Assembly (NCBI GenBank): GCA_021155905.1
Contig: JAJNBG010000011.1
Coordinates: 1 to 64,000, forward strand
Direction of reading: 5' to 3'
DNA length: 64,000 nt
Origin: Bacteroidota bacterium
GTDB lineage: Bacteria > Bacteroidota > Bacteroidia > B-17B0 > Aurantibacillaceae
Shown here: positions 7,871 to 16,508 of the stretch, in pieces
Numbering within the stretch: the stretch's first letter is position 1
How the letters are laid out: each line of letters starts with the position of its first letter
Notes under the pieces: model-generated
Told to the model about the DNA's origin: nothing
The model's input: only the letters and a program-made list of their open reading frames with translations
Databases searched by the model: none
Position numbers and translations under genes: made by a program

Positions 7871-10843
7871 ATGATTCAATTAAAATCTTTTTTACCCCTG
7901 GCATTAGCTTTTGCTGTGATTAACACCAATGCTCAAACCAAGCCCGCAAATTCAAAACCAGGTGTAACCAATGCCGCCTTAAAGGATGGGTCTAAAGTTC
8001 CTTCGCTCAATTTCGAGTACGCTCTAAATGATCCGTTTAAAGCAAGGATTTACACATTGAAAAACGGGATGAAAGTCTACATGAGTGTATATAAAAATGC
8101 GCCGCGTATTCAAACCTATATTGCTGTAAAAGCGGGAAGTAAAAACGATCCGGCCACTGCAACTGGATTGGCTCATTACCTGGAGCATATGGTGTTTAAA
8201 GGAACCGATAAATTCGGCACAAAGGATTTCACTAAAGAATCTGTGGAAATTACCAAAATCGAAAATCTTTATGAAACTTATCGCCAGACGAAAGATGAAG
8301 GCCAGAGAAAAAAAATATACCACCAGATAGACAGTATCTCAGGTGTGGCGGCAAAATATGCAATTGCGAATGAGTATGATAAAATGATGGCAGGCATCGG
8401 GGGACAAGGAACTAATGCCTTTACATCTTTTGATCAAACGGTTTATGTGAATGATATTCCTTCCAATCAGTTGGAGAACTGGTTAAAAGTTGAGGCTGAG
8501 CGATACAGAAAACCAGTATTACGTTTGTTCCACACCGAATTGGAAGCTGTATATGAAGAGAAAAACAGGGGCCTGGACAGTGATAACAGTAAATTATGGG
8601 AAGCTGTTTTTGCCGGTTTGTTTACCAATCATAATTATGGAAAACAAACTACGATAGGAACAATTGATCATTTAAAAAATCCTTCCATGAAAGAAATCAT
8701 GAAGTATTTTAATGCGAATTACGTTCCTAATAACATGGCTATTTGTTTAAGTGGTGATTTTGATCCGGATGAAACAATCAAGTTGATTGAAAAGAATTTT
8801 GGTTCTATGCCTTCAAAACCGGTAGCACCGTATACGTTTGAAAAGGAAGCGCCCATTACTCAAAAAATTGTAAAAGAGATTATTGGCCCTGATGCTGCAA
8901 ATTTGGCCATGGCGTGGCGCTTTGCCGGTACAGGCACAAAGGATGCGGACATGATTAACCTGATCAATCTGTTATTAGTGAATGGCAGAGCCGGGTTATT
9001 GGATCTCAATTTAAATCAACAGCAAAAAGTATTGAATAGCGGTGGCTATGCTTATGTTTTAAAAGATTATTCCACCCATATTTTATTTGCTGAACCTAAA
9101 GAAGGACAGTCATTAGAAGAAGCTGAAAAATTATTACTGGATCAGTTGGAGCTGCTTAAAAAAGGTGAGTTTCCTGATTGGTTGATGAATGCAGTGATTA
9201 CAGACTTAAAATTACAAAAAACCAAGGAGTTGGAAAATAACCAGTCACGTGCGATGGCTTTTGTGGATGCGTTTGTGAACGATACCAAATGGCAACAAGC
9301 TGTGAATATGGTGGAGCGCATGTCAAAAATTACCAAACAGGAAGTTATTGATTTTGCAAAAGCGAATTATAGTGCGAATAATTACGTAGTTGTGTATAAA
9401 CGTGTTGGAGAAGATAAAAATATTCAGAAAGTAGAGAAGCCGCAAATCACACCGGTTGAGGTAAACAGGGATGATCAGTCTCCTTTTGTAAAAAATATCC
9501 TGAACAGCAAAACGGCTGCAATGGAACCGAAATTTATTGATTATGAAAAAGACGTAATGAAGACTACCATGAATGGAAACATTCCTGTATTGTATAGTCA
9601 GAACACAGAAAATCAATTATTCGATCTGTATTATGCCTTTGACATGGGATCGAATAACGATAAATTGCTGCCTGTAGCCATTGACTATATTCCTTATCTG
9701 GGAACCAGTAAGATGTCACCTGCTGAGGTTCAACAGGAGTTTTATAAGTTAGGATGTGCCTTTAATGTTTTTAATTCTGATAATCAAACCTGGATAAGTT
9801 TAACAGGCTTGAATGAAAACTTTGAAAAAGCGACCCGTTTATTTGAAGAGTTGTTAGTTGATCCGAAAATTGATGAGGCTATTTTAAAAAACCTGGTATC
9901 GGATATTTTGAAGAAACGCAGTGATGCAAAACAACAAAAGGGAACCATCCTTCAGAAAATGATGGTGAACTACGCGAAGTATGGCGCATTGAATCCTGCT
10001 ACGAATGTGTTGTCAGAAGAGGCATTGAATAAACTACAGCCTTCAGAGCTTGCAGCCTTGATTAAGTCTTTAACGAGTTACCAGCATAGAATTTTGTATT
10101 ACGGGCCTAAGCTGATTGGTGATGTGAAAGAATCTTTAAATGCGCTTCATAACGTGCCGGCAACAGGTTTAAAACCATGTCCTGCAGAAACAAATTTTGT
10201 AACGCAGGCATTTAATAATACGGTTTATGTTGTCGATTACGATATGAAGCAGGCTGAGATTGTGATCCTGACTGAAGGAGATAAATATGATGCTAAGAAT
10301 GCACCGTTAATTAATATGTACAATGAGTATTTTGGAGGCGGCATGAGTTCTGTGGTTTTCCAGGATCTGAGAGAATCAAAAGCATTGGCGTATTCCTGCT
10401 ATTCAACATATAGAAGCCCGAAAGATCCTAAATTGCCTTTTTATAATTTCTCTTACATTGGTTCGCAGGCAGATAAACTTCCTGAAGCGATGGCGGGTAT
10501 GATGAGCCTTTTAAATAATGTCCCTAAATCGGACATTTCTTTCGGAGCAGCTAAAGAAGCTATTTTACAAAACATCAGAACCGAGCGCATCAACAAAGCG
10601 GATATATTATTTGATTATCTGAATGCTGAAAAATTTGGATTGAAAACGGATATCAGGAAAGACATTTATGCCCGCGTGGCAACAATGACTTATGATGACG
10701 TGAAAAAATTCCAGGATGAGAAGATCAAAAACAAACCGGCCTCGGTTTTGGTTTTAGGCAAAAAAGATCTGTTGGATATTAAAACATTGGAGAAGTATGG
10801 TACTGTAAAATACCTGACGTTAAAAGATGTGTTTGGATACTAA
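7871..10843 (+). CDS. Periplasmic M16 (pitrilysin-type) zinc metallopeptidase
   Basis: This 990-residue protein has a signal peptide (cleavage near TNAQ, residue 22). The inverted zinc motif H-Y-L-E-H is at residues 102-106, with the downstream glutamate ligand in LEAVYEEKNR near residue 229. The spacing is longer than in short M16 enzymes because of an insertion at about 125-180 that is common in large periplasmic members. The C-terminal half (from about residue 540) is a second, non-catalytic M16 domain with the R/Y segment LRESKALAYSCYS. The enzyme would degrade peptides in the periplasm. It stands alone between terminators. The substrate is unknown. Confidence 0.92.
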   Translation: MIQLKSFLPLALAFAVINTNAQTKPANSKPGVTNAALKDGSKVPSLNFEYALNDPFKARIYTLKNGMKVYMSVYKNAPRIQTYIAVKAGSKNDPATATGLAHYLEHMVFKGTDKFGTKDFTKESVEITKIENLYETYRQTKDEGQRKKIYHQIDSISGVAAKYAIANEYDKMMAGIGGQGTNAFTSFDQTVYVNDIPSNQLENWLKVEAERYRKPVLRLFHTELEAVYEEKNRGLDSDNSKLWEAVFAGLFTNHNYGKQTTIGTIDHLKNPSMKEIMKYFNANYVPNNMAICLSGDFDPDETIKLIEKNFGSMPSKPVAPYTFEKEAPITQKIVKEIIGPDAANLAMAWRFAGTGTKDADMINLINLLLVNGRAGLLDLNLNQQQKVLNSGGYAYVLKDYSTHILFAEPKEGQSLEEAEKLLLDQLELLKKGEFPDWLMNAVITDLKLQKTKELENNQSRAMAFVDAFVNDTKWQQAVNMVERMSKITKQEVIDFAKANYSANNYVVVYKRVGEDKNIQKVEKPQITPVEVNRDDQSPFVKNILNSKTAAMEPKFIDYEKDVMKTTMNGNIPVLYSQNTENQLFDLYYAFDMGSNNDKLLPVAIDYIPYLGTSKMSPAEVQQEFYKLGCAFNVFNSDNQTWISLTGLNENFEKATRLFEELLVDPKIDEAILKNLVSDILKKRSDAKQQKGTILQKMMVNYAKYGALNPATNVLSEEALNKLQPSELAALIKSLTSYQHRILYYGPKLIGDVKESLNALHNVPATGLKPCPAETNFVTQAFNNTVYVVDYDMKQAEIVILTEGDKYDAKNAPLINMYNEYFGGGMSSVVFQDLRESKALAYSCYSTYRSPKDPKLPFYNFSYIGSQADKLPEAMAGMMSLLNNVPKSDISFGAAKEAILQNIRTERINKADILFDYLNAEKFGLKTDIRKDIYARVATMTYDDVKKFQDEKIKNKPASVLVLGKKDLLDIKTLEKYGTVKYLTLKDVFGY

Positions 10844-10863
10844 GAGATTTGCTTAATCATTGA

Positions 10864-10897
10864 AAAAAGGCTCGCTATGAATATAGCGAGCCTTTTT
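10864..10897. terminator. Bidirectional terminator between convergent genes
   Basis: The perfect stem AAAAAGGCTCGCTAT / ATAGCGAGCCTTTTT has a GA-A-type four-base loop. The A and T flanks let it act for the peptidase on the plus strand and for glyA on the minus strand. Confidence 0.88.
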
Positions 10898-10899
10898 GT

Positions 10900-10950
10900 T
10901 TGTCATTGTCGTGGCTAAAATGTCCGCACTTCGACTCCGCTCAGTGACAA
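10900..10950. repeat. Short imperfect inverted repeat, possible dispersed intergenic element
   Basis: TTGTCATTG at 10900-10908 pairs with CAGTGACAA at 10942-10950 with one mismatch. The inner part includes CTTCGACTCCGCTCAGTGAC. From memory, short elements of this kind are scattered between genes in many Bacteroidota genomes. There is only one copy in this window. Confidence 0.4.
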
Positions 10951-10956
10951 TATTTT

Positions 10957-12231
10957 TTAATCCTTAAACAACGGGTATTTACTCATCATGGTATTAATCT
11001 TTGACTTTATTTTGGCAAGTTCTTTAGGATTGTCCTTGTTTTTTAAAGTGGCATCGATAAATTCAACCACTTTTAAACAGTCTTTTTCTTTTAAGCCGCG
11101 GCTGGTAATAGCAGGTGTTCCAATACGGATTCCTGAAGTGACGAATGGAGATTTGTCATCAAAGGGTACCATGTTTTTGTTAACAGTAATGTCGGCTTCA
11201 CCCAACGCTTTTTCTGCTTCTTTACCGGTTAAACCTTTGCTGCGTAAATCAATTAACATACAATGGTTGTCGGTTCCTCCTGAAATTATTTTATAGCCTT
11301 TTTCAACCAGCGCTTTGGCCATGGTTTGAGCATTTTTAATCACCTGTACACAGTAATGCATGTATTCGTCGGTTAAACATTCTCCGTACGCTACTGCTTT
11401 GGCTGCGATCACATGTTCTAATGGTCCGCCCTGAGTTCCGGGAAAAACGCCCATGTCTAAACAGGCGCTCATCATTTTTAATTCTCCTTTAGGGGTTTTT
11501 TCACCCATCGGATTTTCAAAATCTTTACCCATCATGATCATACCACCTCTTGGTCCGCGAAGGGTCTTATGAGTCGTGGTGGTCACAATATGGCAATGAG
11601 GTAATGGATCATTTAAAATACCTTTGGCGATTAAGCCTGACGGATGCGCAATATCAGCCATTAGTAATGCGCCAACGCTATCCGCGATCTTACGTAAACG
11701 TTCATAATCCCAGTCACGTGAGTAAGCGGAAGCACCACAAATAATCAATTTTGGCTTTTCTTTTTTAGCGGTCGCCTCAACCGTATCGTAATTCACTCTG
11801 CCGGTTTTTTCTTCCACACCATAAAAGGTAGCACGGTATAGCTTTCCGGAGAAATTAACCGGAGAGCCATGTGTTAAATGTCCTCCATGAGAAAGATCGA
11901 ACCCAAGAATAGTATCTCCCGGCTTTAAACAAGCCAGCATTACGGCGGCATTTGCCTGCGCGCCTGAATGTGGTTGTACATTTACCCACACAGCCCCAAA
12001 TAATTCTTTGGCCCTGTCAATAGCAATTTGTTCAACTTTATCCACGACCTCACAACCTCCATAATACCTTTTGTTAGGAAGGCCTTCGGCATATTTATTG
12101 GTTAGCACACTGCCCATCGCTTTCATCACCTGATCGCTCACGTAATTCTCGCTGGCAATTAATTCAATACCGCGCGTTTGGCGGTCCTTTTCTTCCTTGA
12201 TTAGTTTAAAAATGGCAGTGTCTTTTTTCAT
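10957..12231 (-). CDS. glyA: Serine hydroxymethyltransferase
   Basis: This 424-residue cytosolic PLP enzyme interconverts serine and glycine while charging tetrahydrofolate with a one-carbon unit. The PLP lysine is K222 in the family motif [14 protein letters not shown]. Other signatures are IASENY near residue 26, [14 protein letters not shown] and [12 protein letters not shown]. Length is normal for the family. It is the last gene of a minus-strand run, 12 bases after the exosortase-associated gene, so it is probably co-transcribed with it. A metabolic link to the sortase is not evident. Confidence 0.98.
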   Translation of the reverse strand: MKKDTAIFKLIKEEKDRQTRGIELIASENYVSDQVMKAMGSVLTNKYAEGLPNKRYYGGCEVVDKVEQIAIDRAKELFGAVWVNVQPHSGAQANAAVMLACLKPGDTILGFDLSHGGHLTHGSPVNFSGKLYRATFYGVEEKTGRVNYDTVEATAKKEKPKLIICGASAYSRDWDYERLRKIADSVGALLMADIAHPSGLIAKGILNDPLPHCHIVTTTTHKTLRGPRGGMIMMGKDFENPMGEKTPKGELKMMSACLDMGVFPGTQGGPLEHVIAAKAVAYGECLTDEYMHYCVQVIKNAQTMAKALVEKGYKIISGGTDNHCMLIDLRSKGLTGKEAEKALGEADITVNKNMVPFDDKSPFVTSGIRIGTPAITSRGLKEKDCLKVVEFIDATLKNKDNPKELAKIKSKINTMMSKYPLFKD

Positions 12232-12243
12232 AGTATATATGTT

Positions 12244-12720
12244 TTATTGTTCTGTTTGAAATTTATTATAAAGTTTACCGGACGCAATGATAAAAAAAGC
12301 AACCAGGGGTGATTGGGCAATACCCATTAGCCAACGGCTAAAAGTATACTCGTCTCCACTAAGTTGATTATTAATCATGTAATTATATCCCATTGATATA
12401 CCTGACAAAACTAACAATAAAGCATAAATATAGATCACCCAAAGGGCATTTTTTTTATGCAGGCTTATGATTCTGACGGCAAAATAACTTGCGAAAAAAT
12501 AAGCTAAAAAATAAAGGATTGTGAAAGGAAATTTCAAAAAATATAATGTGCTGTAATCCATGTCGCTTAAAAAAGCCAGGCCTGACGGGAGCTTGTAGGT
12601 TGAATGATGATAATATAAACTATAGAGCCTGCTATTAATATTAACAAATATAAACTCCCTGCTGAATCCTAAAACAGCAAAAACACTGATAAATAACAGG
12701 TATTTCAGACTCGTTTTCAA
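12244..12720 (-). CDS. Exosortase F system-associated membrane protein
   Basis: This 158-residue polytopic membrane protein has about four membrane segments. Its N-terminal pattern, an early membrane helix followed by SREFIFVNINSRLYSLYY, matches the small protein that accompanies exosortase XrtF in Bacteroidota. It appears to start at TTG (12720), overlapping the XrtF stop as TTGA. No in-frame ATG exists before residue 50, so coupled translation is likely. Its molecular role is not known. It always travels with XrtF in the families I know, which supports the call. Confidence 0.8.
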   Translation of the reverse strand: MKTSLKYLLFISVFAVLGFSREFIFVNINSRLYSLYYHHSTYKLPSGLAFLSDMDYSTLYFLKFPFTILYFLAYFFASYFAVRIISLHKKNALWVIYIYALLLVLSGISMGYNYMINNQLSGDEYTFSRWLMGIAQSPLVAFFIIASGKLYNKFQTEQ

Positions 12721-13247
12721 TGTGTTTTTCCAGTTGAAAATTTATTGACCCATAACATCCAGAGTCCGAAAACAGCACTGTAGGCTACAAATGTGAATGT
12801 ATAGGTATGGTTAAAATCAAGGTATTGCGGACAATAAAAAGCAATGAGCGCCAGGGCGACTATTCTCAATATATTGATGGAATGAACGATGATAATCCCT
12901 AAGGGAAGATACCATAATTTATTTTTAACATTTCCGGGATAAGCAATCACAAAAACAGCGAAAAGGAACATCAGGGTAATGCCGTTGCAGGGGCCGCCGA
13001 TCCAAACCCCATTAGACCCATCAATGCCGAAGACCTGGACATCATTTACCTCCTTGCTGGCGAATGTGTGATAACCCATAATCTCAAGGATCCACTGACA
13101 AAAATTAATGATCTTTCGGATGAAAAGCTGGTCGCCACTGGTAGTGCGTTTTATGATGATTTCATAAAGGAAATAACAGGCGCCGTAAAGAAGCGAAGCT
13201 AAAATAATAAATGACTGGAATTTATTTTGTTTAAGTTTCTGAAACAT
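12717..13247 (-). CDS. xrtF: Exosortase XrtF, membrane cysteine transpeptidase
   Basis: This 176-residue integral membrane protein carries the exosortase catalytic set: Cys87 in GGPCNGI, Arg128 in NILRIVAL and His147 in DFNHTYTF. Exosortases recognise a short C-terminal motif plus membrane helix plus basic tail and cleave it, usually passing the protein on for glycan or lipid attachment. The neighbouring 74-residue protein at 13286-13510 has such a tail and is the likely substrate. The ATG is only four bases beyond the T tract of an upstream terminator, so expression probably depends on read-through. Confidence 0.9.
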   Translation of the reverse strand: MFQKLKQNKFQSFIILASLLYGACYFLYEIIIKRTTSGDQLFIRKIINFCQWILEIMGYHTFASKEVNDVQVFGIDGSNGVWIGGPCNGITLMFLFAVFVIAYPGNVKNKLWYLPLGIIIVHSINILRIVALALIAFYCPQYLDFNHTYTFTFVAYSAVFGLWMLWVNKFSTGKTH

Positions 13248-13251
13248 AAGT

Positions 13252-13281
13252 AAAAAACCCCCCGCCAGCTGGCGGGGGGTT
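13252..13281 (-). terminator. Strong intra-operon terminator between PID-CTERM gene and xrtF
   Basis: Read on the minus strand, a perfect 13-base-arm palindrome (AACCCCCCGCCAG / CTGGCGGGGGGTT) is followed by TTTTTT. It lies four bases after the small substrate gene and four bases before the xrtF start codon. It would make xrtF expression much lower than that of its presumed substrate. Confidence 0.85.
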
Positions 13282-13285
13282 GGTT

Positions 13286-13510
13286 TTATAAAGAGTTTTT
13301 TTCTTTTTGTTTAGAGTAGAGTTTTCTGCCTCCATAAATAGCTCCGGCAGCAATCAATAAGGATATTCCACCATCAATTGGTATGCATGGCGGTGGCCAG
13401 CATCCCGGCACATCTCCTCCACCGGGAGGCGGTGGTGGTGGTGGTAAAGCAACACATATGCTGCCTACGCCAATAATGAAAATTAATAAGAGTAAATACC
13501 TTGAATTCAT
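13286..13510 (-). CDS. Small PID-CTERM-like exosortase substrate
   Basis: This 74-residue protein has an N-terminal signal segment (MNSRYLLLLIFIIGVGSICVA) and a Pro/Gly-rich middle (seven consecutive prolines, GGGDVPGCWPPPC). It ends in a sorting tail: the motif PIDGG, one membrane helix (ISLLIAAGAIYGG), then a basic end (RKLYSKQKEKNSL). That tripartite tail is the signature of exosortase targets, and the PID form is known from Bacteroidota. The sortase gene lies directly downstream. The mature part is only about 25 residues, so this may be a tiny surface peptide carrier. Two cysteines could form a disulfide. Confidence 0.78.
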   Translation of the reverse strand: MNSRYLLLLIFIIGVGSICVALPPPPPPPGGGDVPGCWPPPCIPIDGGISLLIAAGAIYGGRKLYSKQKEKNSL

Positions 13511-13591
13511 TTATGCTAATAAATATTGACTGTAAATATACAAAAAATAATTGGACCGGCAATTCATGGCTAAAAATCATGCCAAATTTTA

Positions 13592-13599
13592 TATATTTG
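13592..13599 (+). promoter_or_regulatory. Candidate -7 promoter box for the polysaccharide locus
   Basis: TATATTTG matches TAnnTTTG exactly and lies 20 bases before the GTG start of the Wzc-like gene. No good -33 box was found at the usual distance, so confidence is moderate. The 109-base gap also has to hold the divergent promoter of the PID-CTERM gene. Confidence 0.45.
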
Positions 13600-13619
13600 T
13601 ATGATATTAAAAATAATTC

Positions 13620-15977
13620 GTGGAACAAAAAAAGAACAGCTCCCCTATACAAATCAATGACTTTAAGCTCATCTGGCGAATCATTTCTAAAAACTGGTAT
13701 ATCCCGGTTTTAATTGTTCCCATATTTTACCTGATCGGATATTTTTATGTTTATAAACTGGAAATTGTATACCAGGCTTCTGTTGAGCTATTGAAGGCGC
13801 GTGATACTTACAACGAGAAAAGTGTTATTACAGATGGTAATTTTTACAGCAATTCAAGATCATATGTAGATAATTCGAATGAGATCAGGATTGTTACTTC
13901 CTATGATATTATGAAGGAAACTGTAACTAAATTAAAAAAGCGTTTACAGGTATCATATTATTTGGTGGGCAGGGTAAGAACAACCGAGCAGTTCACCGGA
14001 ACCCCTTTCGATGTAGAGGTTAATACCATAAATCCAAAACTGTATGAAGTGCCAATGGATTTTAAAATCTTAAATAGTAATGAATTTGAGATAAAATATA
14101 TTTTAAACGATGCCGAGACAATAAAACGAGGAAAATTTAATGAGACCTTAGTGGATGTTGATCTTAGTGTTGCAGTTAATAAGGAACTGAATTTCGGGAA
14201 AAATGTTGCAAGCCAATTGGGGAAACTGGATTACCAGATTGTGATTCACAGGATGGGTAGCCTTATCCAGCGGTTTAAAAATAACTTAAAAGTTCAGAAT
14301 CCTGATTATACCAATGTATTGGTATTAACGATGGATGATATTATTCCGGAGAGGGCGATTCTTATTTTAGACACACTGTCTAAGGTGTATATTAATCAAT
14401 CTGTCGTTCAAAAATTTGACATCAATGAGCGTACCATAACCTTTATTGATAAGCAATTGGATGAGGTTAGCCTTTCCTTAAATAATATTGAGGATACTTT
14501 GGACGACTATAAAGTTAAAAATGACATCATGGACCTTGGTTGGGAAAGAGACGATTTTTTTAAAAAACTGTCCCGTTACGATGGCCAAAAAATCAGTCTA
14601 AATTTGAAGATTGACGCGATCAATGATCTGGAAAAATACATTATTGAAGACAAAGACCCGGAATTCTTACCTCCTAATGTTTACCTGGTAGATGACGACC
14701 AGTTTTTAAGTGCCGCAGTTAAGGAATTATATGGTCTGCAATTATCAATTAACAATCAGTTGATATTTTCCAAAGAGATTAACCCGCATATTATTGAATT
14801 AAGAGAAAAGGTCAAAAAATTAAAACAAACCATTTTGGTGTATCTAAACAATACCAGGAACGCCACCTATAAAATTATTGAAAATGTTGATGCTGAGATA
14901 AATTCTTACGTTTCAGAAATTAAAGCAATGCCTCCCAAGCAGCGTGCAATGACGCACATTGCCAGGAAAGTAGGGGTGAATGAAGATCAGTACAAATTTT
15001 TACTTCAAAGACGTGCCACCACTAAAATCGGAAAGGCCAGTATTGTGCCGGATATCAAGGTTATTGACAGCCCAAGAAATTTAGGGGAAGTGAGCCCCGA
15101 CAAGAAAAAGATCCTGTCAACCTTTGGTGCTATTGGCCTTGCTATTTCCTTAGTCATTATTATTGTAAGGGTATTGTTTTTTACAACCATCCAAAGTCTG
15201 GATGAATTGAAAGAAGCGACTAAATTACCGGTAATTGCTGATTTACCTTATCAGAAGGGAATTAATGATGTGGGATTTGTCGTGGATGAAAGTCCGAATT
15301 CATTTATTGCTGAAGCCTTTCGAACACTAAGAACAAACCTCCAATATGTCATTCTGAATTCATCCAAAAAAACCATACTCATCACTTCCAATGGTCCGGG
15401 TGAGGGCAAAACTTTCACCACCATTAATATTGGTGCGATTTTAGCCAAAGGTGGAAAAAAAGTAATTATGCTGGAACTGGACCTTCATAAACCACGTATT
15501 CAGAAAGCTTTGAAAATGAATGCGGACATTGGTATCAGTACTTTTATGGTTGGTTCCAGTACCCTCGATGAAATTGTGAAACCGACTGTTATTCCTAATT
15601 TGTATACAATTTTATCCGGACCTATTCCGCCTAATCCGTCTGATCTGGTGTTATCTGAAAAGTTAAAGGAACTCATAGATTACGCTAAAGCTAATTTTGA
15701 CTTTGTCCTCATTGATACACCACCTGCCGGTATGTTAAGTGATGCTTCTTATTTAATGCAGTATTCGGACATTAATTTACTCGTACTGAATACGAAGTTT
15801 GCCAGTAAGTCGATGATTAGAATGTTTGAGAAGACAGTGACGGATAATTCTATACAGGATGTGTACCTTGTTTTAAATGGTGTAAAACGCAAGCGGAATA
15901 AGTATTATTATTCGAGGTATGGTTATGGGTATGGCTATGGATACGGTTATGGCTATGGGTATAAGAAAAATGGATAG
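13620..15977 (+). CDS. Wzc-type polysaccharide co-polymerase with BY-kinase domain
   Basis: This 785-residue inner-membrane protein starts at GTG. A first membrane helix lies at about residues 30-50. A Wzz-like periplasmic domain with long coiled coil (about 290-470) follows, then a second helix near 500-523 and a cytoplasmic tyrosine kinase domain. Kinase motifs are Walker A GPGEGKTF (near 592), Walker A' VIMLELDLHKPR and Walker B FVLIDTPPAG. The C-terminal tail is a tyrosine cluster, KYYYSR followed by (YG)7Y, the expected site of autophosphorylation. These proteins control chain length and export of surface polysaccharide. It is the first gene of the long locus. No Wza partner is in the window. 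Confidence 0.95.
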   Translation: MEQKKNSSPIQINDFKLIWRIISKNWYIPVLIVPIFYLIGYFYVYKLEIVYQASVELLKARDTYNEKSVITDGNFYSNSRSYVDNSNEIRIVTSYDIMKETVTKLKKRLQVSYYLVGRVRTTEQFTGTPFDVEVNTINPKLYEVPMDFKILNSNEFEIKYILNDAETIKRGKFNETLVDVDLSVAVNKELNFGKNVASQLGKLDYQIVIHRMGSLIQRFKNNLKVQNPDYTNVLVLTMDDIIPERAILILDTLSKVYINQSVVQKFDINERTITFIDKQLDEVSLSLNNIEDTLDDYKVKNDIMDLGWERDDFFKKLSRYDGQKISLNLKIDAINDLEKYIIEDKDPEFLPPNVYLVDDDQFLSAAVKELYGLQLSINNQLIFSKEINPHIIELREKVKKLKQTILVYLNNTRNATYKIIENVDAEINSYVSEIKAMPPKQRAMTHIARKVGVNEDQYKFLLQRRATTKIGKASIVPDIKVIDSPRNLGEVSPDKKKILSTFGAIGLAISLVIIIVRVLFFTTIQSLDELKEATKLPVIADLPYQKGINDVGFVVDESPNSFIAEAFRTLRTNLQYVILNSSKKTILITSNGPGEGKTFTTINIGAILAKGGKKVIMLELDLHKPRIQKALKMNADIGISTFMVGSSTLDEIVKPTVIPNLYTILSGPIPPNPSDLVLSEKLKELIDYAKANFDFVLIDTPPAGMLSDASYLMQYSDINLLVLNTKFASKSMIRMFEKTVTDNSIQDVYLVLNGVKRKRNKYYYSRYGYGYGYGYGYGYGYKKNG
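15918..15962 (+). repeat. Six-base tandem repeat encoding a (Tyr-Gly) tail
   Basis: About seven and a half copies of TATGGN, with some third-base changes, encode eight tyrosines alternating with seven glycines at the end of the BY-kinase. The unit is a multiple of three, so slippage would change the tyrosine number without shifting the frame. Confidence 0.85.
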
Positions 15978-16508
15978 TTGCATATTGGAAATTCCACACG
16001 AACATTGAACTGGTATGCTGTATATGTAAACGCTAAGCACGAAAAAAAAGTCGTGCAGAAATTACAGGAACGTCAACTGGAAGCTTACTCACCAATGGTA
16101 AAAAAATTGCAGCAATGGAGTGATCGGAAAAAATGGGTGGAATTTCCAATGTTAAGCGGATATGTGTTTGTGCACATTGATACAATAGACAGGGAAAAAG
16201 TACTGACTTGTCCGGGTGTTTTTTCTTTTATTAAATTTAATGGTGTCGAAGCAAAAGTCAGGGATGTGGAAATTGCCGTTTTAAAATCGATAGAACAAAG
16301 TGGTTATGATGTGATTACTGAAGCCTCGGACATTAAATTGTCGGACGAAGTGGAGATCACGCAGGGACCTTTGAAAGGATTGAAGGGGACTGTTATTGAA
16401 ATGCAGAATTTAAGTTATATCAAAATACAATTACAGAGCCTTCATCAAAGTATAAAAATCCAGTTACCAAAACATAGTTTAAAAGTTCAACCTTTAAATA
16501 TCATTTAA
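15978..16508 (+). CDS. NusG-family (UpxY/RfaH-like) transcription antiterminator
   Basis: This 176-residue protein starts at TTG directly after the Wzc stop. The N-terminal NGN domain begins NWYAVYVNAKHEKKVVQKL, the usual NusG opening. A linker follows, then a KOW domain (EITQGPLKGLKGTVIEM, about residues 120-170). Specialised NusG paralogues at the head of capsule and O-antigen loci ride with RNA polymerase and prevent early termination in long operons, as UpxY does in Bacteroides and RfaH in enterics. Its place ahead of some 40 kb of closely packed genes fits that role. I see no certain target (ops-like) element. Confidence 0.92.
   Translation: MHIGNSTRTLNWYAVYVNAKHEKKVVQKLQERQLEAYSPMVKKLQQWSDRKKWVEFPMLSGYVFVHIDTIDREKVLTCPGVFSFIKFNGVEAKVRDVEIAVLKSIEQSGYDVITEASDIKLSDEVEITQGPLKGLKGTVIEMQNLSYIKIQLQSLHQSIKIQLPKHSLKVQPLNII

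Noticed and set aside
13374..13652. Minus-strand open frame of 92 codons over the PID-CTERM gene
   Set aside because: It runs through the Gly/Pro-coding repeats in another frame, with no coding signature. The 74-residue frame has a clear sorting tail.
15918..15962. Direct repeats as a possible CRISPR-like array
   Set aside because: The unit is six bases with no spacers and lies in a coding frame.
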